From the NCBI GenBank assembly GCA_964636985.1, contig CAZWSX010000023.1, forward strand, positions 62,001 to 126,000: a stretch of DNA of 64,000 bases, written 5' to 3'. The position numbers and the translations under genes are program-made. Source of the stretch: CAZWSX01 sp964636985 (GTDB lineage Bacteria > Planctomycetota > Planctomycetia > Pirellulales > Pirellulaceae). Below, one piece after another: positions 1 through 9,044 of this stretch. Each line of letters opens with the position of its first letter. The first letter of the stretch is position 1. The notes under the pieces were generated by a model. It was not told the origin of the DNA. It worked only from the letters and a program-made list of their open reading frames with translations, and did not search any database.

Positions 1-1093
1 GAGCGTCGAACGCGCTGTGGAATCGGTGAAGAAGGCCGTCGAAGCAATTCCTGGCTTTGAGAACATCGTCAAGCAATTCGAGGAAGTCGTTAAGGCGACT
101 GAAACGAAACAACAAGAAGCTCAAAAGACGCTGGCCGAAGGGGACAAGCCTTGGCATGGCGTCGCGATCAGCCCCGATGGCAAGACAATTGCCACCGTCG
201 GCGATAACTTGTCGGTGCAAACTTGGGATGTTGAGACTGGCGCTCCGATCGAGATTTACCCGGCCAATGCGGCCGCAATGAAGCTGGCGATTTACTTGCC
301 CGATGGAACGCTCTTGACCGCCGCCGCCAACAACGCCGTCACATCGTGGGATTTCGCCACGAACTGGAAACTGGAACGAACGATCGGTTCGCCCGACGAT
401 GCCACGCAAATTGTCGACCGGGTGAGCGCGATCGATTTCAGCCACGACGGCAAGGTGCTGGCGACCGGCAGTGGCGAGCCCTCGCGCAGCGGCGAAATCA
501 AGTTCTGGTCGGTCGAGAATGGACAACTCGTGCGAGCGTTGAAGGAGCCCCACAGCGATTGTGTTTACGGAATCGAGTTCTCACCCGACGATCAGCAGAT
601 CGCCAGTTGCGGGGCCGACCGCTTCGTGAAGGTCTTCAACGTCGGCGATGGCTCGTTCGTCCGATCGTTCGAAGGTCACACCCACCACGTGCTCGGCGTT
701 TCGTGGCGAGCCGACGGCCGCGTCCTGGTGAGCGGTGGAGCCGACAGCGTCGTGAAAGTTTGGAACGTCCGAACCGGCGACCAGATGTTTACAGTCCAGG
801 GCTTCAATAAAGAAGTCACCAGCGTTCGCTTTGTCGGCGAGACCGACCAGGCAGTTGCTTCCAGCGGAGCCAACATCGTCCGCATGATCAACGCCGCGGG
901 CGGAAACAACCTCCGCGACTTCGGCGGCAATACGGATTTCGTCAACTCGGTCGTCGCGACCCCCGATGGCCAGCACGTCGTCGCAGGCGGCCAAGACAGT
1001 GTTCTGCGCGTGTGGCGTTTGGACAACGCTCAAATGTTCCACGCCTTCGAAGCGCCCAAGAGCGAAGTCACCAATCCGCAAGCGTCGAAGTAG
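1..1093 (+). CDS. WD40 repeat protein, C-terminal part (5' end outside window)
   Basis: The reading frame is open at the left edge, so the GTG near base 17 is not taken as the true start. The first ~45 residues are charged and helical (a coiled-coil-like linker rich in E, K and Q). About seven WD40-type blades follow, with recurring units such as VAISPDGKTIATVG, IEFSPDDQQIASCG and VVATPDGQHVVAGG, each ending in a hydrophobic-W/F-hydrophobic motif (QTWDV, KFWSV, KVWNV, RVWRL). In planctomycetes this architecture usually ends large proteins with an N-terminal cytochrome-c-like domain, but that part is not visible here. The propeller probably serves as a protein-interaction scaffold. No enzymatic motif is seen. 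A metallophosphoesterase follows in the same direction after ~95 bases. Confidence 0.85.
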   Translation, partial: SVERAVESVKKAVEAIPGFENIVKQFEEVVKATETKQQEAQKTLAEGDKPWHGVAISPDGKTIATVGDNLSVQTWDVETGAPIEIYPANAAAMKLAIYLPDGTLLTAAANNAVTSWDFATNWKLERTIGSPDDATQIVDRVSAIDFSHDGKVLATGSGEPSRSGEIKFWSVENGQLVRALKEPHSDCVYGIEFSPDDQQIASCGADRFVKVFNVGDGSFVRSFEGHTHHVLGVSWRADGRVLVSGGADSVVKVWNVRTGDQMFTVQGFNKEVTSVRFVGETDQAVASSGANIVRMINAAGGNNLRDFGGNTDFVNSVVATPDGQHVVAGGQDSVLRVWRLDNAQMFHAFEAPKSEVTNPQASK

Positions 1094-1188
1094 CCGACTT
1101 TCCCAAAATCGGCCTGGGCCAACGGGTTCAGGCCGACTCGTTATCTGCGACGGGATACTACCGCAAGAGCCTGTTGAGGCAACCGTTC

Positions 1189-2142
1189 GTGGCTGCAACC
1201 CGCATCGATCGTCGGCGCGCGATTCAAACTTTGTTTTGTTCCAGCGCCGCGCTGGCGATGAACTTCCACCCTGAATGGGCTCGTGCGGAGTCCATGGCTG
1301 AGAGTCTCCACCTATTCGCGATTGGCGACTACGGCACGCTCTCGCCGGGACAAAACGCCGTCGCCAAAGCGATGGGCGCACATCGCGAAAAGCATTCGCT
1401 AACGCTCGCGGGCATGCTGCTGCTAGGAGATAACGTCTACGGCGCCGTGAAAGATGGCTTTCACGTCGATTCGCCGCGCTGGAACGAAGGCTTCGAGGCG
1501 ATGTATCCCAGCGATGCGCTCAATTGCCCCTGCCACGTTGTGCTGGGAAATCACGACTACTCCGACAACGCCGGCGGCGAAGAAATCCAGCTGGCATATG
1601 CCAAGCGACCCGGCACGCGATGGAAACTGCCATCCAAGTGGTACCGACTCGACCTAGGTGAACACGCCCAGAGCGTCACCATTCTCGCACTCGATAGCAA
1701 TGTTGGCCGCTACAAGGACGGCGGAGACGCACAACTGGCGTGGCTGGAGAAAGAGTTGGCCAAGCCTCGCGGCACGTTCACGCTCGTGATGGCCCATCAT
1801 CCGATCTACTCCGATGGCAAGCACGGCGATACGCCTGCGCTTGCCAAGTGGGCCCCGATTCTGAACAAGCACCGCGTCCATGCGTACCTCTGCGGTCACG
1901 ACCATGACATGCAGCATCTTGAACTGGCGGATCAATTCACTTCGTACGTGATTTCCGGGGCCGGTGGAGCCGGCGTGCGACCACTACAAGGAAAACGCGA
2001 ACGCAAGTTCGGCCGCGACGTCCACGGCTTCACTCACCTGCAAGTGAGTAGCGAGGCGCTGACGTTTTCCCATCACGATACCGAAGGCAAGGTGCTTCAT
2101 CGATTCGCCAAGCAGGCCGACGGCACCGTAGAAATCGGATAG
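1189..2142 (+). CDS. Tat-exported metallophosphoesterase (purple acid phosphatase-like)
   Basis: This is a calcineurin-like metallophosphoesterase, probably a phosphomonoesterase acting outside the cytoplasm. All family motifs are present in order: FAIGDYGT (GD), LLLGDNVYG (GDN), LGNHDYSDN (GNHD), VMAHHPIYSDG (H in HHP) and LCGHDHDMQHL (GHDH). They supply the dinuclear metal ligands and the catalytic His. The overall pattern resembles tartrate-resistant acid phosphatases. I chose the GTG at 1189 because it yields an N-terminus with a twin-arginine-like stretch (DRRRAIQTLF) and a small-residue region before the catalytic domain. The frame is open further upstream, and a TTG at 1174 is also possible. 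Transcription converges with cinA, 9 bases away. Confidence 0.82.
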   Translation: MAATRIDRRRAIQTLFCSSAALAMNFHPEWARAESMAESLHLFAIGDYGTLSPGQNAVAKAMGAHREKHSLTLAGMLLLGDNVYGAVKDGFHVDSPRWNEGFEAMYPSDALNCPCHVVLGNHDYSDNAGGEEIQLAYAKRPGTRWKLPSKWYRLDLGEHAQSVTILALDSNVGRYKDGGDAQLAWLEKELAKPRGTFTLVMAHHPIYSDGKHGDTPALAKWAPILNKHRVHAYLCGHDHDMQHLELADQFTSYVISGAGGAGVRPLQGKRERKFGRDVHGFTHLQVSSEALTFSHHDTEGKVLHRFAKQADGTVEIG

Positions 2143-2151
2143 CACTCGGCT

Positions 2152-3360
2152 TCATTTTCCGAGGCGCACAAAATCGAGCCCTGCCTTCGCGTAGCGCGAG
2201 CGCAGGATATCGGGATGCCCCGCGAAACCCATCCGCTTGGTGCTCTCGCCGTGGGGTCCCGAGAGTGCGAACCAGATGTTGGCAGGCAATTCACCCGCCT
2301 TGGCGAGCGGAGGAAAAGGCCCCACAGCCAATCCGTAGTCGGCTTTGAAAAACTCGCGAACGTGCTTGGCACGTTCGGCCAGCCAGGTGGGAATGTCTTC
2401 CCGGTCGTGCGTATGAGAAGGCTCGACGATGGCGCCTGCCAAAAACTGGGCCACGCTCGGCAGACCGCCGAGCCACTTGGCGATCTGGCCGGCCGTGCCA
2501 ACTTCGAACACAGCGAGCTTCTGGCCGCGTTCGATCAGCATCCTGGCAACGGCCTGCTGCAACTCGTCGTCTTCGTAGCCGAAGACGAGTTCGCCGAGGC
2601 ACTCGCGGATGATTTTCTCGGTGGGTGCCATCGCTTCCCGGCACGCGGCCTCGTTTTCGCCGGAAGCCGTGATGCGGAGCGTGATTGTCGCCTGACTGAC
2701 TGTAATTCCCACACGCGGGTCGCGGCCGCGACGGATCAAGTCGGGGAGCATGGCCTCGAGATCGCTTTCGCCGACGCCGAAACACTTGATCCGCCGATTG
2801 GCAATCACGCGCGGCCGCTCTTGCATGGCAGCCACGGCGCCAGCGACGGTTCCTTGCCACATTTCCTTCATCTCGGCTGGAACGCCGGGCAGACAGAAGA
2901 ACCGCCCCTTGTTTTCGGCATGGCCAGCTTGAGTGACGATTGTGAAATCGATTCCCGGCGCGCTTCCGTGAGGATTGTGGATCGCGATCGCGCCGCGCGG
3001 GAAAATGGCCTGGATTTCGTTGGCCGGTGGCATTGCCCGGCCGCGCCTCGCAAACAGTTTTTGAATGTGCTCAAGCGAGGCATCGTCGCGGACCAGATCG
3101 ACTCCGGCCGCGTCGGCCAGAGCCTGCCGCGTGAGATCGTCGGCTGTGGGACCAAGGCCGCCGGTGACCACGATCACCTGGGCTCGCGCGGCGGCGATGC
3201 GGAAGACTTGCACATTCGCTTCCAGGTCGTCCCCAACGGTCGAATGGAACATCACGGGAACGCCGAGTTCCTCGAGCCGCTCGGCCAGCCACTGGGAGTT
3301 AGTGTCCAGGCGTTGTCCGCTTGTTAATTCGTCGCCGATGGCGATGATCTCGGCTCGCAT
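2152..3360 (-). CDS. cinA: CinA family protein with degenerate C-terminal amidase domain
   Basis: The first ~250 residues match the CinA/MoaB-like domain (COG1058): MRAEIIAIGDELTSGQ at the start, VVTGGLGPTADD at 64-75 and FFCLPGVPAEM at 154-164. In CinA proteins this domain carries ADP-ribose pyrophosphatase-type activity. The C-terminal domain normally deamidates NMN and carries an AESCTGG motif with the catalytic Ser. Here that site (residues ~283-291) reads AVFEVGTAG, so the Ser is absent, and the following region matches the family poorly. I infer that the N-terminal domain is functional and the PncC-like domain is inactive or repurposed. The length (402 aa) is normal for the two-domain family. 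No strong ribosome binding site precedes the ATG. Confidence 0.85.
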   Translation of the reverse strand: MRAEIIAIGDELTSGQRLDTNSQWLAERLEELGVPVMFHSTVGDDLEANVQVFRIAAARAQVIVVTGGLGPTADDLTRQALADAAGVDLVRDDASLEHIQKLFARRGRAMPPANEIQAIFPRGAIAIHNPHGSAPGIDFTIVTQAGHAENKGRFFCLPGVPAEMKEMWQGTVAGAVAAMQERPRVIANRRIKCFGVGESDLEAMLPDLIRRGRDPRVGITVSQATITLRITASGENEAACREAMAPTEKIIRECLGELVFGYEDDELQQAVARMLIERGQKLAVFEVGTAGQIAKWLGGLPSVAQFLAGAIVEPSHTHDREDIPTWLAERAKHVREFFKADYGLAVGPFPPLAKAGELPANIWFALSGPHGESTKRMGFAGHPDILRSRYAKAGLDFVRLGK

Positions 3361-3473
3361 GCCGCTTGCTTTCGAGAACGATAGAATTGGTTAGCAAATC
3401 GTCGTGGCACTGAGTAGCTTGCGGCCAAGGTGGGCCGGACAATCTTGCCCGGCGGTGCCTGAGTCAACTGTCA

Positions 3474-3491
3474 ACGGACAGGATTGTCCGT
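3474..3491 (-). terminator. Hairpin immediately after the cyclophilin stop
   Basis: A perfect 7-bp inverted repeat (ACGGACA / TGTCCGT) with a 4-base loop lies one base beyond the stop codon of the cyclophilin gene. It could end or protect that transcript. It has no clear T-run, so it is not a textbook intrinsic terminator. Confidence 0.4.
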
Positions 3492-3492
3492 C

Positions 3493-3936
3493 CTACTTCT
3501 TGTCGGCTTCTTCGCTGATCGTGATGCTCTCCATGACGTCGCCTTGCTTGATTGCATTGACGATATCTTGACCTTCAATCACCTTGCCGAAGACCGAGTG
3601 CTTGCCGTCGAGCCAAGGCGTGGCGACGTGCGTGATGAAAAACTGCGAGCCGTTGGTGTTCGGGCCAGAGTTAGCCATCGACAGGATGCCGGGGCCGGAA
3701 TGCTTCAGCGATGAGTCAAACTCATCGGCGAATTTGTAGCCAGGGCCGCCCGTTCCGGTTCCCTGGGGGCAACCGGTTTGGACCATGAAGTCATTGATCA
3801 CACGGTGGAACTTCAGCCCGTTGTAAAACCCTTCGCCGGCCAGCTTGGTGAAGTTGCCGACCGTCTTGGGAACCTTGTCCCCGAAGAGTTGTAGTTTGAT
3901 GGTTCCACGGTTGGTTTTGATGGTTGCGACTTGCAC
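3493..3936 (-). CDS. Cyclophilin-type peptidyl-prolyl cis-trans isomerase
   Basis: This 147-residue protein is a compact, single-domain bacterial cyclophilin that catalyses cis-trans isomerisation of peptide bonds before proline. The active-site signatures are visible: FHRVINDFMVQTG (catalytic Arg), MANSGPNTNGSQFFIT and WLDGKHSVFGKV. No signal peptide is present, so it should act in the cytoplasm. The ATG start gives the normal family N-terminus (VATIKTNRGTIKLQLF). It is transcribed leftward and is divergent from the Gfo/Idh gene at 4220, with ~280 bases between them that must hold both promoters. Confidence 0.93.
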   Translation of the reverse strand: MQVATIKTNRGTIKLQLFGDKVPKTVGNFTKLAGEGFYNGLKFHRVINDFMVQTGCPQGTGTGGPGYKFADEFDSSLKHSGPGILSMANSGPNTNGSQFFITHVATPWLDGKHSVFGKVIEGQDIVNAIKQGDVMESITISEEADKK

Positions 3937-4166
3937 GTGAAGCTCTCTTGGCGATTCGCCTTTAGACGTTTCTGAATGGGGAAACCGGTATCAGAAACCA
4001 GATTTGCTAAGTTCACAAGGGAGGGGGACGTGTTGGTCTCCTGAGTCGCACTAAGTTGCGAGCGTTTCGGGAGTTCCAGCCCAACTTGGACTGCTTGGGA
4101 GAAGCGGTCCGACTGAAAGCATGCATTCTCCTGGCCCGTCCGTTAGACTAGGGACCGAGCCCACCT

Positions 4167-4186
4167 TTCCAGGTTCTGTCCTGGAA
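4167..4186 (+). promoter_or_regulatory. Inverted repeat in the leader of the Gfo/Idh gene
   Basis: A 7-bp perfect inverted repeat (TTCCAGG / CCTGGAA) with a 6-base loop lies ~33 bases upstream of the ATG at 4220. It could be an mRNA hairpin or an operator half-site pair. There is no independent evidence for function. Confidence 0.2.
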
Positions 4187-4219
4187 GCCTTCGACATCCT
4201 CACGCCACCGAGGTCTCCC

Positions 4220-5461
4220 ATGAAGAAGAGCACCGTAACGAGCAGCACCGGTCCGAATCGCTCACGACGCAAGTTTCTTAAGACCAGTACCCAGTGGTTC
4301 GCCGCGAGCGCGCTGGCGACGCAGTTGGTTCGCCCCGTTTGCGCGACTCTTGGCGAACGAGTACGCGTCGGAATCATCGGCGCGACTGGCAAAGGAGACT
4401 ATGGCCACGGTGTCGATGTGGCGTTCACCAAGATACCCAGCGTCGAGATCGTCGCTCTCGCCGACGCCAACGATGCCGGCCGCGAGGAAGCGAGAAAACG
4501 CACCAATCCGCAAAGGGTCTATGCCGACTACCACGAAATGTTTTCCCAAGAGAAGCTCGACATCGTGGCCATTTGCCCACGGTGGATCGACCAACATCAC
4601 GACATGATCGTCGCGGCGGGCAAGGCCGGTTGCCACGTCTACATGGAAAAGCCTTTCTGCCCCACGCTGGCGGAATGCGACTCGGCAATTGCCGAACTCA
4701 CAAGCAAGAATCTGAAACTCGGCATCGCGCACACGGCCCAGTACTCGCCGGTTCTCGACGTTGTGAAGTCGCTGATCAAAGAAGGGGAAATCGGCGAAGT
4801 ACTTGAACTTCGAGGGCGTGGAAAAGAAGACGCGCAGCGCGGCGGCGGCGAAGATCTGTGGGTCCTGGGCTCACACATCTTTGCCCTGATGCGCGCACTC
4901 GCTGGCGGCGATCCCAAATCGTGTTCGGCGGTCGTCTTGAATCAAGGCCACAAGGTCACCAAGGCCGACGTCGTCAAAGGTGCCGAGGGGATCGGCCACC
5001 TCGCAGGCGACAACGTGCAAGCACGATACGAGTTCGCCAGCGGCGCGCTGGGCCAATTTGGTTCGCGCCGCGGCGCCGCCGGGAATCCATCGCGTTTTGC
5101 CATCCAGGTGTTCGGCTCCAAAGGCGTGATCGAGATGGAAAGTGGTTACTTGGCGAAAGGGTACATCCTTCGTGATCCAAGCTGGTCACCGGGGCGATCG
5201 GGCAAGTCGTGGGAGCCAATCACATCGGCGGGAATCGGAAAGCCTGAGCCTCGAACCGACGGCACATATGAAGGAGGCCACATCGCGGCCATCAACGACT
5301 TGATCGAGAGCATCAAGCACGATCGTCCCACCAAGTGCTCGGCCGACGATTGCCGGGGGATCATTCAAATGATCGCGGGGGTATTTGAGTCGCACCGCGT
5401 GGGGGCGCCGGTCGAGTTTCCGCTCAAAACTCGCGTCAATCCGCTGACGCTCTTGAGCTAG
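4220..5461 (+). CDS. Tat-exported Gfo/Idh/MocA family oxidoreductase
   Basis: This is a predicted NAD(P)-dependent sugar-type dehydrogenase of the Gfo/Idh/MocA family. The ATG at 4220 follows a GAGG ribosome-binding sequence and gives an N-terminal twin-arginine signal (SRRKFLKTS) with a hydrophobic stretch up to about residue 45. The Rossmann start is VRVGIIGATGKGDYG, where a T replaces the more usual G/N of the dinucleotide loop. The EKP motif (YMEKPFCPT) that positions the catalytic Lys is intact. The C-terminal substrate domain is present. An upstream ATG at 4121 adds sequence that does not look coding. The next gene is a second, different Gfo/Idh member 39 bases downstream, likely co-transcribed. 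The substrate is unknown. Confidence 0.85.
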   Translation: MKKSTVTSSTGPNRSRRKFLKTSTQWFAASALATQLVRPVCATLGERVRVGIIGATGKGDYGHGVDVAFTKIPSVEIVALADANDAGREEARKRTNPQRVYADYHEMFSQEKLDIVAICPRWIDQHHDMIVAAGKAGCHVYMEKPFCPTLAECDSAIAELTSKNLKLGIAHTAQYSPVLDVVKSLIKEGEIGEVLELRGRGKEDAQRGGGEDLWVLGSHIFALMRALAGGDPKSCSAVVLNQGHKVTKADVVKGAEGIGHLAGDNVQARYEFASGALGQFGSRRGAAGNPSRFAIQVFGSKGVIEMESGYLAKGYILRDPSWSPGRSGKSWEPITSAGIGKPEPRTDGTYEGGHIAAINDLIESIKHDRPTKCSADDCRGIIQMIAGVFESHRVGAPVEFPLKTRVNPLTLLS

Positions 5462-5500
5462 CCGATTCTTTACGCTTCCTCAACGTGATGGAGACGAGAG

Positions 5501-6832
5501 ATGCGCATCAAGCATCGACGTGAGTTCCTGAAGGCCGGAGCCGCCGTGGCTGCTACGACGGCGGTTACCCAGTTCGGTCTCGTCGCCAAGGCAGCCGCCA
5601 GCGAGCGCGTTCGCGTCGGAATCGTCGGGGCGGGGGGGCGCGCCCTATCGCTGATCGACTCCTTTTCGGGCAACTCGTCGGTTGAGGTCGTGGCCATTGC
5701 CGATCTCGATCCCAGTCGCCTTCCCATGGGGCTTGAAACGGCGAATCGGCGGCAAGGAAAAAAGCCTCGCGGTGAAATCGACTTTCGCAAATTGATCGAC
5801 GACAAAACGATCGATGCCTTGGTCGTCGGTACGCCCGACCATTGGCATGCGATCCCCACCATCCTCGCGTGCCAGGAAGGCAAGGACGTGTATGTCGAAA
5901 AACCCGACAGCCACGATATTGTCGAGGGGATGCGGATGGTCGCGGCGATGCGTAAGCACAAGCAGATTGTGCAGATGGGTTCGCAACATCGCTCGACCAA
6001 GCGATTGCAATCCGCGATCGAGTTTGTGAAGACAGGCGCACTTGGCAAACCAGTCGCCGCGAAAGCATGGGAAAGCACCAAGCAAGGTGCCATTGGATAT
6101 CCGGCCGACTCAGAGCCGCCCAAGGGCGTCGACTACGACATGTGGGTCGGCCCCGCGCCGATGCGGCCCTTCAACGTGAATCGCTTCCACGGACGATGGC
6201 GCTGGTTCTACGACTTCGGCACGGGTGATCTTGGCAACGACGGCGTGCACCGGCTCGATATGGCAGTCGCCCTCTTGAGTGCCGCTTGCGAGGGTAAGGG
6301 AGAACCGGCGATTGGCTTACCATCGGGCATTTTCGCCAGCGGCGGCAAGTGGTATTTCGACGATGCCCAGGAGTTCCCCGACACGATGCAGGTGAACTAC
6401 GAGTTCGGCACCGGCAAATCGACCAAGCTGCTTACGTACGAAATGCGAATCTGGGCGCCGTACAACTACCTGGGCGAAAGCGAGGGCTCGGCGGTTTTCG
6501 GCGACCAAGGTTACATCACGATCGGTAACAATCGCTGGACCGCCTATGGCAAAGGAGGCGAGGTGCTGGCCAAGGGAGATGGGGACAGCCACGAGGCGCC
6601 GCACGTGCAGAATTTTGTCGACTGCATCAAGTCGCGTCAGAAACCGTACTGCGATTTGGAGACCGTTGGCCATCCGGCATCGGTGCTTTGTCATGCAGGG
6701 AATATCTCGGCGCGAGTCGGACGGAAGTTGATCCTCGATCCGGCCACCGAAATGTTCGAAAACGATGCCGAAGCCAATGCTCTTCGCGGCCGGCCAGAGT
6801 ATCGCAAACCTTGGCTCCTGCCCGAGGTCTAA
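5501..6832 (+). CDS. Tat-exported Gfo/Idh/MocA family oxidoreductase
   Basis: The 443-residue protein has a twin-arginine signal (KHRREFLKAGAAVAA), a Rossmann motif (VRVGIVGAGGRALSL), a nucleotide-binding turn followed by VVGTPDHWHAIPT, and the catalytic EKPDSHD stretch. This variant, with a TPDHWH motif and a long C-terminal extension, is very common and highly multiplied in planctomycetes. It is usually thought to act on carbohydrates in the periplasm, but substrates are mostly unknown. The ATG is preceded by a purine-rich GAGACGAGAG site. It sits between another Gfo/Idh gene and an exported hydrolase, all rightward with short gaps, which suggests one transcript. Confidence 0.9.
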   Translation: MRIKHRREFLKAGAAVAATTAVTQFGLVAKAAASERVRVGIVGAGGRALSLIDSFSGNSSVEVVAIADLDPSRLPMGLETANRRQGKKPRGEIDFRKLIDDKTIDALVVGTPDHWHAIPTILACQEGKDVYVEKPDSHDIVEGMRMVAAMRKHKQIVQMGSQHRSTKRLQSAIEFVKTGALGKPVAAKAWESTKQGAIGYPADSEPPKGVDYDMWVGPAPMRPFNVNRFHGRWRWFYDFGTGDLGNDGVHRLDMAVALLSAACEGKGEPAIGLPSGIFASGGKWYFDDAQEFPDTMQVNYEFGTGKSTKLLTYEMRIWAPYNYLGESEGSAVFGDQGYITIGNNRWTAYGKGGEVLAKGDGDSHEAPHVQNFVDCIKSRQKPYCDLETVGHPASVLCHAGNISARVGRKLILDPATEMFENDAEANALRGRPEYRKPWLLPEV

Positions 6833-6890
6833 CGGCCTGGTTCCCCATTTTGATTTCATGTTGCAGCAAAGTCCCCACCACAAAGTCGTC

Positions 6891-8963
6891 ATGAAAAAAT
6901 CGATCTTGGTCCGATGTGTCTTCGTTCTTTCGATCTCTTTGGTAATCCTGAGCGCGTACGCGGATGGTCCGGCAGACAACAACCCGGCGACCGTTCGGCG
7001 CGTTCCTAAACTGGGAGTCGACGTTCCGGCGGAGAAAGCCGAGAAACTCAAGGCCGGCCTGGCCGAGTTGGAGAAGACGATCGCGGCCATTCACGAGACC
7101 AAAGATACTCGGCGAATCGCGCTGGTACCCGACGTTGTCATCTTTCACAAAGCTGTGAATGACGCGCTCGCTTATCAAGAGTTTTTTGCGCCCGAAGAAA
7201 TCGACGCTGGCTTCAAGCTTTTGGAAGCCGGAAAAGAGCGGGCCGCTCAGTTGCTTGACGGCAAAGCTCCGTGGACGGAAGCAACAGGTCTTGTTGCGCG
7301 GGGGTATGTCTCCAAGATCGATGGCTCGGTGCAACCCTATGGGCTCGTGATCCCTCCCAACTACACGAACAAGACGGCTGGCCGTTATCGACTGGACGTC
7401 TGGCTGCATGGCCGCGGAGAAGTCCTATCGGAACTGAACTTCATCCGCGGCGTGACATCGAATGCGGGAGCCTTCCAGCCAGCCGACACGATTGTTCTGC
7501 ATCCCTACGGGCGCTATTGCAACGCCTTCAAATTCGCAGGCGAAGTCGACGTTTACGAATCCCTCGCGCATGCATCGCAGCAGTATCGGGTCGACGACGA
7601 GCGTGTTTCGATTCGCGGTTTCTCGATGGGCGGGGCAGGGTGCTGGCAATTTACTGTTCATGATCCGAGCCGTTGGTTCGCGGCGAATCCGGGTGCAGGA
7701 TTTTCGGAGACGCCGGAGTTCCTCAAGGTCTTTCAAAAAGAAACGCTTACCCCTGAGCCGTGGGAAGAGCGGCTTTGGAACTGGTACGATTGCCCGCCTT
7801 ATTGCGAGAATCTGAAACAAGTTCCTACGATCGTCTACAGCGGTGCCGACGATACGCAAATTCAGGCCGCACAGCGAATGGAAAAGGAACTGGCGCTGCA
7901 CGACATGAAGATGCGGCACATCATCGCTCCCAAAACGGGCCACACTTTTACGCCCGAGGCCAAGAAAGAAATCGAACTTGGCATGTCGCAACTCGCCATC
8001 GCCGGGCGAGAGCTGGTTCCGCGTGAGATCGCATTCACTACGTATACGCTTCGGTACAACCGCTGCGCGTGGCTCACGCTCGAAGGACTGGGCGAACATT
8101 GGAAAAAGGCGCGCGTCGAAGCCAAGCTCTCCGAAGCTCCCGCCAGCGCCGCCGGTGGACCGGTTGCCAATCGCCTTCGATTGGACGTGACCAACGTCAC
8201 TGATTTGCGGCTTGAGATTCCGGCCGGCGGTTGGCCCCTGTCGCTCGATTCACCGGTCGAAGTCTCGATTGTGAACGGGGATCGAGACAACCTCGCTGTC
8301 CAAACCATCGTCACCCCGCCTGCGGAGACGGATCGCAGTTGGCGGCTTTCGCTTTATCGCGACGGAAATCGCTGGGTCGAGGGCCCTCGTAAGGAGAGTT
8401 TGCGAAAACGTCCCGGACTTCACGGCCCGATCGATGATGCTTTCCTCGACTCGTTTCTGTTCGTGCGCCCGACCGGAAAGTGCGCGAGTCCCCAAGTCGA
8501 TGCGTGGGTGCACAGCGAAATGAACCGGGCAATCGAGCATTGGCGCCGGCACTTCCGAGGTGTTGCGCGCGTGAAGAATGATACCGATGTGACTGAGGAA
8601 GACATGAAATCGTCCCACATCGTGCTGTGGGGCGATCCCAAGGCCAATCAGCTGCTGGGCAAGATCGCCAATCAGTTGCCGATCAAGTGGTCGGCTGAAA
8701 AGGTCGCGGCGGGGGAAAAGTCGTTCGACGCCGCCAGCCACGCCGCGATCGCCATCTATCCCAATCCTCTGTCGCCTTCGAAGTATGTGGTCCTTAACAG
8801 CGGATTTACGTTCCGTGACTACGACTACCTGAACAACGCCCGGCAGACGCCGAAGCTTCCCGACTGGGCGATCGTCGACGTCTCGGTTCCAGCCGACTCC
8901 CGATGGCCAGGTAAGGTCGTCGCGGCCGACTTTTTCAATGAACAGTGGACTTTTGGCAAGTGA
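6891..8963 (+). CDS. Exported alpha/beta hydrolase (PHB depolymerase / prolyl oligopeptidase-like)
   Basis: The ATG at 6891 gives a classic signal peptide (MKKSILVRC followed by a hydrophobic run and an Ala cleavage region), which is why I rejected the longer frame start. The alpha/beta-hydrolase core is clear: oxyanion region VWLHGRGE, nucleophile elbow RGFSMGGAGC (Ser), an acidic residue in YSGADDTQIQ and the His in APKTGHTFTP. The ~300-residue C-terminal part, with GFTFRDYDYLNNARQ near the end, is typical of a planctomycete-specific extension of unknown role. The likely activity is hydrolysis of an ester or peptide in the periplasm. A partial, broken copy of the 3' end lies immediately downstream. 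Confidence 0.85.
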   Translation: MKKSILVRCVFVLSISLVILSAYADGPADNNPATVRRVPKLGVDVPAEKAEKLKAGLAELEKTIAAIHETKDTRRIALVPDVVIFHKAVNDALAYQEFFAPEEIDAGFKLLEAGKERAAQLLDGKAPWTEATGLVARGYVSKIDGSVQPYGLVIPPNYTNKTAGRYRLDVWLHGRGEVLSELNFIRGVTSNAGAFQPADTIVLHPYGRYCNAFKFAGEVDVYESLAHASQQYRVDDERVSIRGFSMGGAGCWQFTVHDPSRWFAANPGAGFSETPEFLKVFQKETLTPEPWEERLWNWYDCPPYCENLKQVPTIVYSGADDTQIQAAQRMEKELALHDMKMRHIIAPKTGHTFTPEAKKEIELGMSQLAIAGRELVPREIAFTTYTLRYNRCAWLTLEGLGEHWKKARVEAKLSEAPASAAGGPVANRLRLDVTNVTDLRLEIPAGGWPLSLDSPVEVSIVNGDRDNLAVQTIVTPPAETDRSWRLSLYRDGNRWVEGPRKESLRKRPGLHGPIDDAFLDSFLFVRPTGKCASPQVDAWVHSEMNRAIEHWRRHFRGVARVKNDTDVTEEDMKSSHIVLWGDPKANQLLGKIANQLPIKWSAEKVAAGEKSFDAASHAAIAIYPNPLSPSKYVVLNSGFTFRDYDYLNNARQTPKLPDWAIVDVSVPADSRWPGKVVAADFFNEQWTFGK

Positions 8964-9044
8964 TGGGGTCACCGGGGATCGGACAAGCAGCTTCGCAACG
9001 GCGGAGCGGCCCAACGGGTATTTTCGAAATTCGCCGCCTTTCAT

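Noticed and set aside
581..1381. Minus-strand frame of 266 residues
   Set aside because: Antisense to the WD40 gene and the start of the metallophosphoesterase; no motif and no ribosome site.
2215..3327. Plus-strand frame of 370 residues
   Set aside because: It is antisense to cinA, which has clear motifs; the frame translates to low-quality sequence and is a shadow of the GC-rich codon pattern.
3430..3462. Second imperfect repeat GCCGG...CCGGC near the cyclophilin terminator
   Set aside because: The arms are short and GC-rich, which occurs by chance in this DNA; only the 7-bp perfect repeat next to the stop was kept.
4121..4219. Upstream extension of the Gfo/Idh gene to an earlier ATG
   Set aside because: The added residues lack signal-peptide character, while the later ATG at 4220 has a ribosome site and a Tat leader.
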